NCBI RefSeq assembly: GCF_000717655.1 | Contig: NZ_JNZY01000016.1 | Coordinates: 62,001 to 126,000, forward strand | Origin: Streptomyces katrae | GTDB taxonomy: Bacteria > Actinomycetota > Actinomycetes > Streptomycetales > Streptomycetaceae | Reading direction: 5' to 3' | DNA: 64,000 nucleotides | Part shown: in pieces, positions 6,958 to 15,774 of the stretch | Layout of the letters: every line of letters starts with the position of its first letter | Position numbering within the stretch: the stretch's first letter is position 1 | The notes under the pieces: model-generated | What the model saw: the letters and a program-made list of their open reading frames with translations, nothing else | Database searches by the model: none | What the model was told of the DNA's origin: nothing | Translations under genes and position numbers: made by a program

Positions 6958-8256
6958 GTGTCCGGATCCGAAGCCGCCCCCGGCGGCTTCCGCGGAGTGT
7001 TCGCACTCGGCGGCAGCGCCCTGCCCGTCCATGCGTTCCTTGCGCGGCTGCCCGCCGCGCTGTGCCCCATCGGGACGCTCCTGCTCATCAACGAACGCGA
7101 CGGCATCGGCGACGCCGGCACCGTCGCGGCCGCCCTCTGGCTCGGCCAGGCCCTCGGCGGCCCGGTCATCGGCCGGCTCGCCGACCGGCGCGGCCACCGC
7201 CCCGTGCTCCTCGTCGCCTGCGTCGCGAACGCCGCCGTGCTGGCCGCCCTCGTCGCGGCCGTCCTGGCCGGGCTGCCGCTGCCCGCCCGGACGGCCCTCG
7301 CCGTCGCCGCCGGGCTCACCGTGCCGCAGGTCGGCCCGCTGGCCCGGGCCCGCTGGGCGCACCTGGCGGGCGAGGACAAGGCCCTGGTCGGTACGGCCCT
7401 GTCCTTCGACACCACCCTCGACGAGGTCGGGTTCGTGGTCGGGCCCGCGCTCGCCGGGATCCTGGCCGTGACCGTGCACCCGGCCTCCGCGCTCGTGCTC
7501 GCCGCCGGGCTGATCCTGCTCTTCGGGACCCTGTTCGCCGTCCACCCGACCGCGCCCGGCCCCCTCGGAGCACCGGATGCCGATGCTCGTGCCGACGTAC
7601 GACTGTGGTCGCCGGAGCTCGTGCTGCTGTGCACGATGGCCGTGCTGCAGGGCGCCGCGTGGAGCGGGGCCAACACCGGGGTCAACGCGCTCGCCCAGTC
7701 GCTGGGCGAGCCGGGAGCGGCCGGGCTGGTGTGGGCGGCCATGGCCGTGACCAGCTCGATCGCCGGCTTCGTGACGGTCGCCCGCCCCGGGTCCGCGGAC
7801 CTGGGCGTACGGCTGCGCCGGACCATCGGCGTCCAGGCGCTGCTCACGCTGCCGCTGCTGGCCGTGTCGGGACTGCCCGGCGCCGCCTTGGCCGTCGCCG
7901 GGATCGGGCTGGCCGTGGCCCCGCACCTCATCGCGCTGTTCGGGCTCGTCGAGCGGGCGGGACCGGCGCAGCGGAGGGGCGAGGCCATGACCGTGGTCGG
8001 CAGCGGCCTGATCGTCGGTCAGGCACTGGCCGCCGCGGCCGCCGGACCGCTGGCGGCGTCATACGGCCACCGGGCCGCGTTCGCCGTGTCGTGCGCGGCG
8101 GCGGCCGCCTCCGCGGTGCTCGCGTGGGCGGCCGCCGGCCGGGGGCGGGGTGGGGTACGGGGGCCGTCGCCCCGCCCTACTAGGGCTTCATCGCCCCGAG
8201 ACCCTTCGCCAGGTCCTCGGTGTTCATCACCGGACCGACCTCGATCTCGGCGTTGA
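6958..8256 (+). CDS. MFS transporter
   Basis: A major facilitator with about 12 hydrophobic segments in two halves, probably an efflux pump of unknown substrate. The family loop 2-3 motif appears as GRLADRRGHRPVLL. The GTG at 6958 has a GGAGG site seven bases upstream, which decides the start. The membrane part ends near AWAAAGRGRGG; the last ~35 residues are Pro/Ser/Arg-rich and overlap the convergent gene at 8180 by 77 bp. That tail may be real readthrough or the result of a frameshift that removed the original stop. Confidence 0.85.
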   Translation: MSGSEAAPGGFRGVFALGGSALPVHAFLARLPAALCPIGTLLLINERDGIGDAGTVAAALWLGQALGGPVIGRLADRRGHRPVLLVACVANAAVLAALVAAVLAGLPLPARTALAVAAGLTVPQVGPLARARWAHLAGEDKALVGTALSFDTTLDEVGFVVGPALAGILAVTVHPASALVLAAGLILLFGTLFAVHPTAPGPLGAPDADARADVRLWSPELVLLCTMAVLQGAAWSGANTGVNALAQSLGEPGAAGLVWAAMAVTSSIAGFVTVARPGSADLGVRLRRTIGVQALLTLPLLAVSGLPGAALAVAGIGLAVAPHLIALFGLVERAGPAQRRGEAMTVVGSGLIVGQALAAAAAGPLAASYGHRAAFAVSCAAAAASAVLAWAAAGRGRGGVRGPSPRPTRASSPRDPSPGPRCSSPDRPRSRR

Positions 8257-8473
8257 ACTGCACGAACAGGTCCTCCAGCAGCGGCGGCAGCTGCGAGCTG
8301 TCCTGGAGGTCGAAGACGAGCCAGCACGACCTGACGCCCTCGTGGAGCCCGAAGTAGGCGGCCTCCGGCTTGATGGCGTCCGTGAGCTTCTTCATGGTCT
8401 GCTGGAGGGCTCCGCTCTTGATGCCCTCGTTCGTGGCCGCCGTGTCCAAGTGGGCCCGGAGCATGACTCTCAT
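8180..8473 (-). CDS. Small conserved protein, probable dimeric alpha/beta-barrel fold
   Basis: A 97-residue cytoplasmic protein beginning MRVMLRAHLDTAATNEGIKSG. Alternating strands and helices, with EAAYFGLHEGVRSCWLVFDL and QFNAEIEVGPVMN, suggest the ferredoxin-like dimeric barrel seen in GYD/DUF3303-type proteins. No catalytic residues can be named. The start has an AAGGAG site that sits in the loop of a 6-bp hairpin (8474-8492). It is convergent with the MFS gene and followed by the upstream F420-type reductase gene on the same strand. Confidence 0.7.
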   Translation of the reverse strand: MRVMLRAHLDTAATNEGIKSGALQQTMKKLTDAIKPEAAYFGLHEGVRSCWLVFDLQDSSQLPPLLEDLFVQFNAEIEVGPVMNTEDLAKGLGAMKP

Positions 8474-8554
8474 GCCTGACTCCTTCCGTCAGGCCCACAC
8501 TCGGCGCGGCCACCGGGACCGGCAACCTCTCGGCGTCCATCCGGGACGGGCAGG

Positions 8555-9241
8555 TCAGCCGCCCTGTTGCGCGCTCTGCTGCGCGCCCTGGATGTGGAAG
8601 TTGAAGTCCGTGTGGCCGAGGGTCCCCATCAGGCGGAGCCAGAGGGGGAGCAGCATCTCGGTGCCGCGGGCCGTCTCGATGCCGCCGAGGTCCAGCACGC
8701 TCGCCTCCGGCCAGCCGAAGGAGTACAGCAGCTCGCGTACGGACTTCTTGGCGTCGGCGTCCTCGCCCGAGAGGAACACGGTGTGCTCGCCCGGCACGCG
8801 CGCCGGGTCGACCATGATCCGGCAGTTCATCGTGTTCAGCGTCTTGACCACCCGCAGCCGCGGGAACGTCCGCTGCAGCAGCTCGCCCAGGCTGTCGTCG
8901 TCCACCGGGTCCAGGGTGGGCGGGAACCCCTGCGAGAAGTCCAGCGGGTTGGCGATGTCGATCAGCACCTTGCCGTCCAGGTGCGCGGCGTCCGCCTCCG
9001 TCAGGGCGGCGACGCTGACCTGCCCGCCGGTGGCGTTGACCAGGACCTCGCCCTGCCGGGCGGCTTCCGGGAAGGAGGCGAGGCCGGCCTGCGGGTGGGC
9101 CTCCTGCCATTCGGCGTACTCGGTACGGGCGAGGGTGGCCCGGGGGTCCCGGGTGCCGATGACCACCTCGTGTCCGAGCGAGACGAGGCGGCCGGCCACC
9201 GTACGGCCGACGATCCCGGTGCCGAGGACTGCGTAGCGCAT
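8555..9241 (-). CDS. NADPH-dependent F420 reductase-like oxidoreductase
   Basis: A 228-residue Rossmann-fold protein that starts MRYAVLGTGIVGRTVAGRL (GxGxxG) and contains VIGTRDPRA, the phosphate-binding Thr/Arg pair that selects NADP. KTLNTMNCRIM and LDLGGIETARGTE are typical of the F420H2:NADP+ oxidoreductase/NpdG group, which swaps hydride between NADPH and coenzyme F420. Paralogues in actinomycetes may use other substrates, so the exact electron partner is inferred. The ATG at 9241 with GGAA is preferred to the ATG four codons upstream (9253). Confidence 0.83.
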   Translation of the reverse strand: MRYAVLGTGIVGRTVAGRLVSLGHEVVIGTRDPRATLARTEYAEWQEAHPQAGLASFPEAARQGEVLVNATGGQVSVAALTEADAAHLDGKVLIDIANPLDFSQGFPPTLDPVDDDSLGELLQRTFPRLRVVKTLNTMNCRIMVDPARVPGEHTVFLSGEDADAKKSVRELLYSFGWPEASVLDLGGIETARGTEMLLPLWLRLMGTLGHTDFNFHIQGAQQSAQQGG

Positions 9242-9351
9242 GACCAGTTCCATTCCGTTCGGGGGAAGGACAACCAACCACCCCGTACGGTATGCCGCCC
9301 GCGCCCGCCGCGGGCGAAGGCGGGCGCACCGGCGAACCGGCGAACAGCCCG

Positions 9352-10737
9352 TCAGCCGCCGCGCCGCTTGCGGCGGCCGCGGCGCGTCCGCACACCGCCC
9401 GCGCCGCCCCGCGCCCGGTCGTCCAGGGCGATCCACACCCGGACCTCGGTCCCGCCGAGCATCGAACGGCCGATCCGCACGTCGCCGCCCGTCGATTCCG
9501 CGACCCGGCGCACGATGTCCAGGCCGAGGCCCGTCGAGCCGTCCCGGGCGCCGTCGTTGCCGCGGCGCAGAGCCGCGTCGGGATCGGCGATGCCGGGGCC
9601 CGCGTCCGAGACGAGCACGATGACGGCGTCCCCCGCGTCGTGGACGTCCACCGCGAACGGGGTGCCCTCGGGGGTGTGCCGGAACACGTTGCCGAGCAGG
9701 GCGTCGAGGGCGGCCGCGAGCTCCGGACGGGCGACGGGGAGCCGTACCGTGCGGTCGACGCCCGCGAGCCGCACCTCGCGACCCTCGTCCTCCGCCAGCG
9801 CCGACCAGAAGTCCATCCGGTCGCGGATCACCTCAGAGGCGTCGCAGCCCGCCCCGGCCCCGCCCGCGGCGGCCGCGGGTGCGCGCTGTTCACGGGCCGT
9901 ACGGATGATCGTGTCGACCTCCCGTTCCAGCTGCTCCACCGCCGCCCGGGTCTGCTCCGCGGCCGGCCCGTCGCCGAGCGAGGCCGTGTTGAGCCGCAGC
10001 ACCGTCAGCGGCGTCCGCAGCCGGTGCGAGAGGTCGGCGGCCAGCTCCCGCTCGTTGGCGAGGAGTTCCACCACCTGGTCCGCCATCGAGTTGAACGCGA
10101 CGGCCGCCGAGCGGAGTTCCTTCGGCCCGTCCTCCGGCACCCGCGCCCCCAGCCGGCCCTCCCCCAGCTGGTGCGCGGCGTCCGCGAGCCGCTCGGCGGG
10201 CCGTACCAGCCGGGCGCCGAGCCGGTCGGCGACCGCCACCGAGCCCACGATCAGCGCCAGGCCGACGCCCGCGAGGACCACCCAGGCCGTCGCGACGCCG
10301 TTGCTGACCTCGCTCTCCGGTACGAAGATCTCCACGACGGCGATGTCCCCCGATCCGAGCGCGGTCGGCTGGAGCAGCGCCGAACCCCCGCCGGCCAGCG
10401 GGGTCGTCATCGCCCGGCCCATCCGCCGGGTCTCCGCCACGGCGTGCGCCCCCGCCCGGGCCGTGCCGATCTCCACCGGCGCGCTGCCGCCGATCGCCGG
10501 CACGTGGACCGCCATCCGCTGGGCCGCGCCCATCTGCGTGGACTCCACGGCCTTGCGCAGCTGCACCGGGTCGGTGGTGATGGACAGGGTCGGCCCGATG
10601 GTGGCCGCCTGCCGCTCGGCGTTGGAGAAGGCCCGGTCGCTGGCCATCTCCTGGACGACCAGCCCGAGCGGCACGGCGAAGGCCACGACCACCATGGCCG
10701 TGACCGCGAGGCACACCTTGACCAGCGCCCATCTCAT
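9352..10737 (-). CDS. Two-component sensor histidine kinase
   Basis: This 461-residue membrane kinase has one transmembrane helix at about 8-29, an extracytoplasmic sensor region (30-148), and a second helix at about 149-170. A HAMP domain (171-225) precedes the H-box DLSHRLRTPLTVLRL with His238. ATP-binding motifs are N-box LLGNVFRHTPEG, G1 DAGPGI and G2 STGLGLDIV. The C-terminus is very basic. The start lies seven bases after the stop of the response-regulator gene, so the two form an operon. The signal is unknown; the sensor domain has no recognisable fold by eye. Confidence 0.92.
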   Translation of the reverse strand: MRWALVKVCLAVTAMVVVAFAVPLGLVVQEMASDRAFSNAERQAATIGPTLSITTDPVQLRKAVESTQMGAAQRMAVHVPAIGGSAPVEIGTARAGAHAVAETRRMGRAMTTPLAGGGSALLQPTALGSGDIAVVEIFVPESEVSNGVATAWVVLAGVGLALIVGSVAVADRLGARLVRPAERLADAAHQLGEGRLGARVPEDGPKELRSAAVAFNSMADQVVELLANERELAADLSHRLRTPLTVLRLNTASLGDGPAAEQTRAAVEQLEREVDTIIRTAREQRAPAAAAGGAGAGCDASEVIRDRMDFWSALAEDEGREVRLAGVDRTVRLPVARPELAAALDALLGNVFRHTPEGTPFAVDVHDAGDAVIVLVSDAGPGIADPDAALRRGNDGARDGSTGLGLDIVRRVAESTGGDVRIGRSMLGGTEVRVWIALDDRARGGAGGVRTRRGRRKRRGG

Positions 10738-10744
10738 CGCGCGC

Positions 10745-11434
10745 TCACCTGGGCGGCTCCAGCTTGACGCCGACCCCCCGCAGGGTGTGCAGATAGCGGG
10801 GGTTGGCGGCCGTTTCACCCAGTTTGCGGCGCAGCCAGGACAGGTGCACGTCGATGGTCTGGTCGTCCCCGTACGACTGCTGCCAGACCTCGGCGAGCAG
10901 CTCGCGCCGGGCCACGACCACCCCGGGCCGCCCGGCCAGGAAGGCCAGCAGGTCGAACTCCCGCCGGGTCAGGTCCAGCACGGCCCCGTCCAGCTCGGCC
11001 TGCCGCCGCAGCGGGTCGATGGCCAGCCCGCCCACCCTCAGGACCCGCGAGGGCGGCTCGGCCCCGACGGCGGCGCGGGCGCGGCGCAGCACGGCGGACA
11101 TCCGGGCGGAGAGGTGCTCCACGGAGAAGGGTTTGGTCAGGTAGTCGTCGGCGCCGTCGTTGAGGAGCCGGACGATCTCGGCCTCGTCGTCGCGTGCGGT
11201 GGCGATGATCACCGGCACGTCGGTGATGCCGCGCAGCATCTTCAGCGCCTCCGACCCGTCGAGGTCGGGCAGCCCGAGGTCGAGGATGACCACGTCGAAC
11301 CGGTGGTGGGCGACCTCGCGCAGCGCCTCGAGGGCCGTGCCGACGCTCCGCACGGTGTGCGAGGCCTCGGTCAGGTGCCGGATCAGGGCGGAACGCACGA
11401 ACTGGTCGTCCTCGACCACGAGCACACTTGCCAT
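10745..11434 (-). CDS. OmpR-family response regulator
   Basis: A 229-residue partner of the downstream kinase. The receiver domain (1-115) has the acidic pair ED at 8-9, phosphoacceptor Asp52 in VVILDLGLPD, Thr in IIATARDD, and Lys in DYLTKPFS. The C-terminal winged helix (about 130-225) has LTRREFDLLAFLAGRPG and WQQSYGDDQTIDVHLSWLRRKLGE. The ATG at 11434 is the best start; the GTG three codons earlier is possible. It is divergent from a secreted-protein gene. Confidence 0.93.
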   Translation of the reverse strand: MASVLVVEDDQFVRSALIRHLTEASHTVRSVGTALEALREVAHHRFDVVILDLGLPDLDGSEALKMLRGITDVPVIIATARDDEAEIVRLLNDGADDYLTKPFSVEHLSARMSAVLRRARAAVGAEPPSRVLRVGGLAIDPLRRQAELDGAVLDLTRREFDLLAFLAGRPGVVVARRELLAEVWQQSYGDDQTIDVHLSWLRRKLGETAANPRYLHTLRGVGVKLEPPR

Positions 11435-11513
11435 GGGCGGCACCGTAGTCCATTCGGGGGACCACGCGGGGTGTCGGGACGCCTCTGGGGCGAGTGGTGC
11501 AGTATGTGCCCTG

Positions 11514-12056
11514 ATGCACCGAGGACTTGTTCATGCTCTCGCCTGGACGCTGGCGACCGGGGCGGCGGTGACGCTGTCCTGGTGGGGCGTGCACACCGTC
11601 ATGTCCGGAACGGCCTACGATCCGCCGCTGGCGGTGCCGCTGACCACGCAGCCGCTGTCCTCCTCGACGCACCGCGCGGCGGCGCCGTCGCCCGAACCGG
11701 CCGCGGACTCGCCGTCCCCGCCGGCCTCCCCGTCGGCGTCGGCCTCCGCCGGCGCCTCCTCCGCGAAGCCCCCGCAGAAGGCGGCCCCGCCGAACCCGCG
11801 CCCGGAGGAGCAGCAGGGCGGCGGCGGGGATCCGGGCAAGGTGAAGGCCTACCCGGTCACGGGTGGCCGGGTGGTCTTCGACCTGGGCACGGCCTCGGCC
11901 GAGCTGGTCTCGGCGACGCCGGACCCCGGCTGGCAGATGCAGGTGTGGAAGCAGCCGTACTGGATCCGGGTCACCTTCACCAAGGCGGGCCGGGAGATGT
12001 CGGTCTTCTGCACCTGGAACGGCCATCCGCCGCTGGTGGAGACGTACGAGAGGTAG
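11514..12056 (+). CDS. Membrane-anchored Pro/Ser-rich protein, function unknown
   Basis: The product has 180 residues. An N-terminal signal anchor (about 7-29) is followed by a disordered Ser/Pro/Ala-rich stalk (about 45-110) and a small globular C-terminal domain (about 112-180) with two Trp and a WIRVTFTKAGREMSVFCTWNG strand pair. Its divergent position next to the two-component system makes a regulatory link plausible but unproven. It converges with the cold shock gene, with only seven bases between stops. Confidence 0.72.
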   Translation: MHRGLVHALAWTLATGAAVTLSWWGVHTVMSGTAYDPPLAVPLTTQPLSSSTHRAAAPSPEPAADSPSPPASPSASASAGASSAKPPQKAAPPNPRPEEQQGGGGDPGKVKAYPVTGGRVVFDLGTASAELVSATPDPGWQMQVWKQPYWIRVTFTKAGREMSVFCTWNGHPPLVETYER

Positions 12057-12063
12057 TCCGCCG

Positions 12064-12267
12064 TCAGAGGGTGACGATGCTCTGCGCCTGCGGCCCCTTG
12101 TGCCCCTGCCCGACCTCGAACTGGACGCGCTGGCCCTCTTGGAGCTCCTTGAAGCCCTGCCCCTGGATCTCGCTGTAGTGGGCGAAGAGGTCCTGGCCTC
12201 CGCCGTCCGGCGAGATGAAGCCGAATCCCTTCTCCGCGTTGAACCACTTGACGTTGCCCTGAGCCAT
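12064..12267 (-). CDS. Cold shock protein (CspA family)
   Basis: A 67-residue single-stranded nucleic-acid chaperone of the OB fold. Both RNA-binding motifs are present: RNP1 KGFGFI and an RNP2 variant LFAHYS (usually VFVHFS). The N-terminus [14 protein letters not shown] is canonical. The start has a GGGAG site eight bases upstream. Confidence 0.95.
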   Translation of the reverse strand: MAQGNVKWFNAEKGFGFISPDGGGQDLFAHYSEIQGQGFKELQEGQRVQFEVGQGHKGPQAQSIVTL

Positions 12268-12409
12268 GTCCGTGTCTCCCTGCTGCCTGCAGACCTGCTG
12301 ATGACCGCTCACCCCGACGGGGCGTTCGTGACGAAGACCTACCCGCTCCCGCGGCGTTCGGAGCGCAAGGTCATCCGTACGAGGGCGTGGCGCGGCAGGT
12401 CACGGCCCC

Positions 12410-13291
12410 TCAGCGGAAGACCGACGGCGGGGGCTCCGGCGAGGCCACCGCCGAGGCGTCGGCGACCGCGGCCGCGCCGCCCGCGAAATCGGCGAGGGCC
12501 CGGCCGTGCTCGACCCGGCCGGGATGCGGGTCGCTCGCCACGCGGCGGGTGAACTCGGCGACCGGCAGCTCCCGGTCGGCGGCCGCCAGCACCGCATTGC
12601 CGAACCGTTTCCCCCGCCACACCACCGGGTCGGCCGCCAGCGCCAGGTGCTCGAAGCGGGACGCGGCCGTCGCGATCTGGCCCTTCAGGTGCGCGAGCGG
12701 CGGGCCGTCCGCGAGGTTGGCCACGTACCACCCGCCGGGCGCGAGGGCGCGGCGTACGTCGTCCAGGAACTCTCCGCTCGTCAGGTGCGCCGGGGTGCGC
12801 GCGCCGCTGAACACGTCCGCGATCACCAGGTCCGCCCAGCCGTCCGGGACCTTGGCCAGGCCCGCCCGCGCGTCCACCGCCCGGACCCGGACCCGCGCCT
12901 GCGGGTCCAGCGGCAGGTGTTCCCGTACGAAGGCCACCAGCGCGGCGTCGATCTCCACGACCTGCTGGGTCGAGCGGGGGCGGGCGGCGGCCGTGTAGCG
13001 CGCGAGGGTGAAGGCGCCGCCGCCCAGGTGCACCACGTTCAGCGGCTGCCGGGCGGGCGCGACGAGGTCGATGAGATGGCCGATCCGCCGCTGGTACGCG
13101 AAGTCCAGGTACGCCGGATCGGCCAGGTCCACATGCGACTGCGGAGCACCGTCGATGAGCAGCGTCCAGGCGTCCGCGCGCTCGCGGTCGGGGGCCAGCT
13201 CCGCCGTGCCGCCGGCCACCTGCCCGACGACCGCCTCGGAGGTACCGCGCCCGCGCTGTCTGCTGCTGCCTCTGCCCTTGCCTGCCACCAC
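12410..13291 (-). CDS. Spermidine synthase-like methyltransferase-fold protein
   Basis: A 293-residue protein with a class I SAM-type Rossmann core. The glycine-rich VVHLGGGAFTLARY motif, acidic VVEIDAALVAFVREHL loop and DLVIADVFSGARTPAHL correspond to the spermidine synthase/fused-permease family in which this fold binds decarboxylated SAM or acts on unknown substrates. Streptomycete members lack a proven polyamine role. The N-terminal ~25 residues are basic and low complexity and the GTG start at 13291 has only a weak ribosome site, so the true start may be further in. The neighbouring gene at 13306 ends 14 bases from this start, so they may be one transcript. Confidence 0.78.
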   Translation of the reverse strand: MVAGKGRGSSRQRGRGTSEAVVGQVAGGTAELAPDRERADAWTLLIDGAPQSHVDLADPAYLDFAYQRRIGHLIDLVAPARQPLNVVHLGGGAFTLARYTAAARPRSTQQVVEIDAALVAFVREHLPLDPQARVRVRAVDARAGLAKVPDGWADLVIADVFSGARTPAHLTSGEFLDDVRRALAPGGWYVANLADGPPLAHLKGQIATAASRFEHLALAADPVVWRGKRFGNAVLAAADRELPVAEFTRRVASDPHPGRVEHGRALADFAGGAAAVADASAVASPEPPPSVFR

Positions 13292-13305
13292 CCCATTGTC
13301 GCCGG

Positions 13306-13767
13306 TCAGCGGCAGTTGTCCGCCGCCTCGATCAGGCGGGCCGCCTCGCCGAGCGCGGCGCGCAGCACCTCGGGGTCGGTGACCGGACCGACGGCCTCCG
13401 GGGGGAGCAGCCAGCCGGTGTCGCCGGCGGTGGGCGACACGTCGCCGAAGCGCATGCCGCGCCCGTTGGTCTGGGTACAGGCGCTGCCCGGCAGGTCCCA
13501 GGCGTCGGCGGTGCCGGGCGGGACGAGGAAGCCGAGGGTGTCGCCGGCCCCGTCGTGCAGCACCGGGCCGACCCCGCCGGCCAGGCTGGCGGCGCGGCGG
13601 ATGATGTCCACGGCCTCCAGGCCCTGCCGGGTGGGCACGGTCACCAGGTCCGGCGCCTCCGCCGGCGCGGCGACCGCGACGGCCACGATGCCCGGGGCGA
13701 CCGCGACGGCCGGGACGGGGGTCGCGCCCGAAGACGCGGGCGCGGTGTTCGTTCCAGTGCTCTCCAT
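13306..13767 (-). CDS. Conserved actinobacterial protein resembling small prim-pol-N-like proteins
   Basis: The 153-residue product has an Ala/Val/Pro-rich N-terminus (about 1-45), then a globular part with GLEAVDIIRRA, GPVLHDGAGDTLGFLVPPGT and TGWLLPPEAVGPVTDP. This layout (GPV...FLVPPGT...WLLPP) resembles streptomycete proteins often labelled as bifunctional primase/polymerase N-terminal-like, although no catalytic acidic triad is visible. A possible relative is encoded at 22441. The ATG at 13767 has a GGAGG site five bases away. It is divergent from an HTH regulator, with repeated GTTCATG motifs between them. Confidence 0.65.
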   Translation of the reverse strand: MESTGTNTAPASSGATPVPAVAVAPGIVAVAVAAPAEAPDLVTVPTRQGLEAVDIIRRAASLAGGVGPVLHDGAGDTLGFLVPPGTADAWDLPGSACTQTNGRGMRFGDVSPTAGDTGWLLPPEAVGPVTDPEVLRAALGEAARLIEAADNCR

Positions 13768-13897
13768 GCCGCCCTCCACCAAGGGAACCCCTCCTCGATC
13801 CGCGTACGAACGGGGCGTGAGTCAGCTCACACCCCGCATGGGCTCAACGCGCCAAAACGTCAACGGGTGCGGCGGCAAGACGCTGCAAAGGATGGCA

Positions 13898-13978
13898 GTT
13901 CATGGCGGATCGCGGGTGAGATATCCCTTTTGTAGCCAAACACCGCATGAACCGCCCGCCGCTGGCGGTACGTTCATG
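13898..13978. promoter_or_regulatory. GTTCATG/CATGAAC repeat cluster, putative operator
   Basis: Three copies of a 7-mer lie in the divergent promoter region: GTTCATG at 13898-13904, CATGAAC at 13946-13952, and GTTCATG at 13972-13978. The last two extend to inverted arms CGCATGAAC and GTTCATGCG. This arrangement fits binding by the HTH protein encoded at 14043. Confidence 0.5.
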
Positions 13979-14042
13979 CGCGCCGGGCCCGGCTCCATCC
14001 CGCGGAACCGGCGGTGCGTCCCTTGCCAGAGAGGCCACGTCC

Positions 14043-15338
14043 ATGGCGGCGTTCCCCCACTCACCCAATCAGACGTTCCGGCGGCTGCGCGGGCAGCGCT
14101 CCCCGGCCGAGTTCGCGGGCATGGTGCGCCGGGCCGCGAAGGAGATCGGAGAAACGGTTTCCTGCGACGCCCGCTACATCGGCCGGGTCGAATCCGGCGA
14201 GATCCGCTGCCCCAACTACGCGTACGAGCGGGTCTTCCTCCACATGTTCCCCGGCCGGACCCTGGCCGACCTGGGCTTCTCCCCGCGCGAGGCGGTGCGC
14301 GGCCGGTCGGCGCAGCGCACCGGCCCCTTCACCCACAAGGAGAGCGACGTGCTGCGTCGCGCGTTCATGGCGGGCGGCTCCGCGACCGTGGCGGCCGCGG
14401 CGATCGGCCTCCCCCTGCTCGGCGACACCCGGCGGCCGCCCTCCCGGGCCGGCGAGTCCGAGGCGGTGGCGGTCGAGGAGGCCGTGCGCCAGATCCGGCT
14501 GCTGGACGACCGGCACGGGGCCGACGCCCTGTACCGCCGGGCCGCCGAACCCCTGCGCGCCGCCTACGCGCTGCTGGACGCGGGAGCCACCCGGCAGTCC
14601 ACCGAGGACCGGCTGCACGCGGGCGCCGGTGAACTGGCCATCTCGGTGGGCTGGCTGGCCCACGACTCCGGCCGCTTCGAAGACGCCCGCTCGCACTACG
14701 CGGAGGCCCTGGCGACGGCCCGGGTCGCCGGGGACCCGGGCCTGGAGGCGCACGCCTTCAGCAACATGGCCTTCCTGGCCCGGGACTGCGGACGGCCGCG
14801 GGAGTCGGTACGGGCGGCCCAGGCGGGCCGCCGCGCGGCCCGCCCCCTCGGTTCCCCCCGGCTGCTCTCGCTGCTCGCCCTGCGCGAGGCGGGCGGCTGG
14901 GCGGGCCTGGCGGACCGCAAGGCCTGCGAGGAGGCGCTGACCCGCGCGCACACGGAGTTCTCCCGCGGCGAGGCGGGCGCGGACCCAGAGTGGATGTCCT
15001 TCTTCGGCGAGGCCGAACTGGAGTCCCTGGAGTCGCGGTGCTGGGCGGCCCTCGGGGAGCACGCCCGCGCGGCCCGGCACGCCCGCCGCGCGGCGGACCT
15101 CCAGGACCCGCACTTCGCCCGGAACGTGGCCCTCTACACCGCCGAGCTGGCCGACGACCTGGCCCGGGCCGGCGCCCCCGACGAGGCGGCCTGGGCGGGC
15201 GGCCGGGTCCTGGACCTGCTCACCGAGGTCCAGTCCACGCGGATCCGGTCCATGCTGGCGGGGACGGCCCGCACCCTGGTCCCGCACCAGCGCAGTCCCC
15301 GCGTGGCGGACTTCCTGACCCGACACGCCACGGCCTGA
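14043..15338 (+). CDS. HTH/TPR-like regulator of the streptomycete type
   Basis: This 431-residue protein has an N-terminal DNA-binding-like domain (about 8-85; FRRLRGQRSPAEFAGMVRRA, DARYIGRVESGEIRCPN). A hydrophobic Ala-rich segment follows (about 110-125), then a long helical region with TPR-like pairs (from about 190), for example FEDARSHYAEALATARVAG and PLGSPRLLSLLALREAG. The architecture matches a large streptomycete family of pleiotropic regulators (NsdA-like in the broad sense); the exact subfamily is not certain. The start has GAGAGG upstream and lies divergent from the 13306 gene, its likely target. Confidence 0.75.
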   Translation: MAAFPHSPNQTFRRLRGQRSPAEFAGMVRRAAKEIGETVSCDARYIGRVESGEIRCPNYAYERVFLHMFPGRTLADLGFSPREAVRGRSAQRTGPFTHKESDVLRRAFMAGGSATVAAAAIGLPLLGDTRRPPSRAGESEAVAVEEAVRQIRLLDDRHGADALYRRAAEPLRAAYALLDAGATRQSTEDRLHAGAGELAISVGWLAHDSGRFEDARSHYAEALATARVAGDPGLEAHAFSNMAFLARDCGRPRESVRAAQAGRRAARPLGSPRLLSLLALREAGGWAGLADRKACEEALTRAHTEFSRGEAGADPEWMSFFGEAELESLESRCWAALGEHARAARHARRAADLQDPHFARNVALYTAELADDLARAGAPDEAAWAGGRVLDLLTEVQSTRIRSMLAGTARTLVPHQRSPRVADFLTRHATA

Positions 15339-15366
15339 CCGGCACCGGCCGCACCGCCCGGTCCGG

Positions 15367-15708
15367 TCAGCCGCTGACGTACTCGTACACGGCGCCGTCC
15401 GGGTGCCGGAGCACGGCCCGCCGGCCGTTCGGCGTCCCGGCGGGTGCGGCGACGACCTCGGCGCCGGCCGCCTCGCCCTGCGCGACGACCGCGTCCAGGT
15501 CCGCCACGCCCAGGGTCGCCGCCACCCCCGCGAACCGCTCCGCGACCGCGTCCGGTCCGCTGAAGAGGAGGAAGGGGCCGACGGCCGCCAGCTCCAGGCC
15601 GGCGAACGCGAACCGGTTCGCGGGCTCGCCGGTCAGCTCTTCGTAGAAGGCCGAGGCCGCGTCGAGGTCGTCCACGCGTCGTCGCAGCACCACGGAAGTG
15701 ATCGTCAT
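15367..15708 (-). CDS. VOC-superfamily (glyoxalase/bleomycin-resistance-like) protein
   Basis: A 113-residue protein with two beta-alpha-beta-beta-beta units. The ends RRVDDLDAASAFYEELTG and GRRAVLRHPDGAVYEYVSG are typical of the fold. The final E in the VYEYV strand is the usual metal-ligand position, but the N-terminal His/Glu ligand is not obvious, so catalytic activity is uncertain. The start at 15708 has a GAGG site. Confidence 0.85.
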   Translation of the reverse strand: MTITSVVLRRRVDDLDAASAFYEELTGEPANRFAFAGLELAAVGPFLLFSGPDAVAERFAGVAATLGVADLDAVVAQGEAAGAEVVAAPAGTPNGRRAVLRHPDGAVYEYVSG

Positions 15709-15774
15709 GGCCTCATCCTCGCAGCCGCAGCGATCGCTCAACCACCCGCCTCCGTACGGGATTTCCGGCTGCGG

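Noticed and set aside
8567..12178. 1203-codon plus-strand frame
   Set aside because: It runs antisense to the reductase, kinase and response-regulator genes and reads as Arg/Pro/Ala-rich nonsense; a typical high-GC artefact.
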